DNA from: Aptenodytes patagonicus
Lineage: Eukaryota; Chordata; Aves; Sphenisciformes; Spheniscidae
Length of the DNA stretch: 64,000 bases
Direction of reading: 5' to 3'
Assembly (NCBI RefSeq): GCF_965638725.1
Contig: NC_134959.1
Location: 12,280,417 to 12,344,416 of the forward strand
Shown here: piece after piece, positions 62,717 to 64,000 of the stretch
Position numbering within the stretch: the first letter of the stretch is position 1
Layout of the letters: each line of letters begins with the position of its first letter
Program-made: the position numbers and the translations under genes
Notes under the pieces: model-generated
Database searches by the model: none
Told to the model about the DNA's origin: nothing
What the model saw: only the letters and a program-made list of their open reading frames with translations

Positions 62717-64000
62717 CTTAAAAACAAAGCGGAAATAACCTCATTTTACAGAGCAGATTTTATTCTCCGGAAGTCACTGGTCTCATACACATCCTTCCAT
62801 TACCCTGTATCTGACAACAGAGTTCTTCCAGAAGTTTGGCTCCCACTGTGAAACACCCTGGAACCAGAGTTTTATTTTTCTCTCCAAGAGAGGTGCTACC
62901 AGGAGCAATTAGTGAACAGATTTGCTCTGGATATGAATACGCTTCCTATTTACTTGAAACCTTTCTGATCCTTCGCCACTATAGTTTGAAGTCTTCATGA
63001 TATTTAGCCCTCATACTACCACATACACCACCTGGCACTGCATGTTCCATTTTGCAGTGATTACTTCTGTGTGAGAAACCAGGTATGATTAACATCAGCA
63101 AGAAGGAAATCTAATAAATACACTAATTTGCATTTGTACTCATTTTCCTAAAAAGAATTTATAAAGGTATCACTAGAGTGTTAATCTTATCCTTTACACT
63201 TGGTTTGGTGGGAGACTTTTAATAACCAGCAAGACACCACATAGAGCAAGCTTTTAAGATCCATATATTTATCACTTTTGTTCAATTTTTTATTTTACAA
63301 TGAAAAAGCAGTAAATCACGCATTTACTTCCAGTTGAACATATTTTAAACTCAGGGCACTGTCAAGTTGTTTTCCAATACAGCAACATTCAATTTAAAAA
63401 CATTATTTAAGATTTATTTTAAAATATTTTAAATAAGCTTTCTTAATTTTGTGAAATACTACAAAAAACATTTGGTAAAGCTTCTCGTACTCAAAGTTGC
63501 ATATTTTATTAGAGAATTGAACTTTAAATCTAGCTAAGAGCTGGAACAGTTATTTTTTAGAACACATTTTTCAAGATTTTAGAAACAGTAGGTTCCACAG
63601 TGGTTTTATTAAAAACTCAGAACCTGTGAAAACACCTTTTTTGCACCATGCCAAGACAGACTGTCAGCTCTTAGTAAAATAAACAAGCTAGAAAACTGCA
63701 GTGGGAAAAAACCCACATATTTGTGTCTAGATGTCAAAAGCTGCTTCAGCAAGTGAAACCCTGCTTCCATATACGCTTTGTGAATGATCTTCACTGGTTA
63801 TAGTTTTTTAATTTTTTAGTATATAATCATTTACTAAGGGAGGAAGATATATATAAATAATGTTAACTGGCAATCATACATTTCAGTTATAACAAACTGA
63901 CATTATTTCTATTTCAAATCTTTTAAAAAAACAAAACCTACAACAGAAAGCATCTTTAAAAATTCACTAAAAAAAGACTGGTTTGCATCCACACTTGCAA
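62717..64000 (-). other. TDRD12: TDRD12 intron running out of the window
   Basis: No further exon could be supported upstream of 62716. Since the first exon seen starts one base into a codon within the first Tudor domain, two or three more exons with the start codon must lie beyond 64000. The stretch is AT-rich with no repeats of note. Confidence 0.6.

Noticed and set aside
1..64000. CRISPR arrays, bacterial operons, phage or defence systems
   Set aside because: The window is vertebrate nuclear DNA with interrupted genes and CR1 elements. No regularly spaced repeats or prokaryotic gene signals were seen.

Overview
The window is nuclear DNA from a vertebrate, most likely a bird. It has interrupted genes with GT-AG introns, AT-rich introns, and three truncated CR1 retrotransposon fragments, one with the octamer-type tail (variants of TCATAGAAT) typical of avian CR1. 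The introns are short: SLC7A9 spans only about 11 kb. I see no prokaryotic genes, CRISPR arrays, tRNAs, rRNAs or intact mobile elements.

Layout, left to right. (1) 1-3345: the last intron, last coding exon (2641-2878, +) and 3' UTR of CEP89. (2) About 6.4-16.4 kb: a chain of phase-compatible exons on the minus strand that I cannot assign to a family. It may be one gene with an alternative last exon, or two adjacent genes. (3) 17607-28593: all 12 coding exons of SLC7A9 (+), the light chain of the b0,+ cystine/dibasic amino acid transporter. (4) About 31.4-62.7 kb: TDRD12 on the minus strand, 25 coding exons covering all but the N-terminal ~100 residues. Its domains run Tudor, degenerate DEAD-box helicase, CCCH zinc finger, extended Tudor, CS (p23-like) domain and acidic tail. 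SLC7A9 and TDRD12 are tail to tail. The order CEP89-SLC7A9-TDRD12 is the inverted equivalent of human 19q13.11 as I recall it.

The genes do not form a functional unit. CEP89 is a centriole/cilium protein, SLC7A9 an epithelial transporter, and TDRD12 a germline piRNA factor. No new multi-gene system is evident. The items most worth a second look are the unassigned minus-strand gene between CEP89 and SLC7A9, a GC-AG intron in SLC7A9, the eroded helicase motifs and embedded CCCH finger of TDRD12, two introns of about 90 nt in TDRD12, and a weak donor that could give a TDRD12 isoform without the CS domain. Exon boundaries were read by hand from splice consensus and reading phase, without alignment or transcript data.
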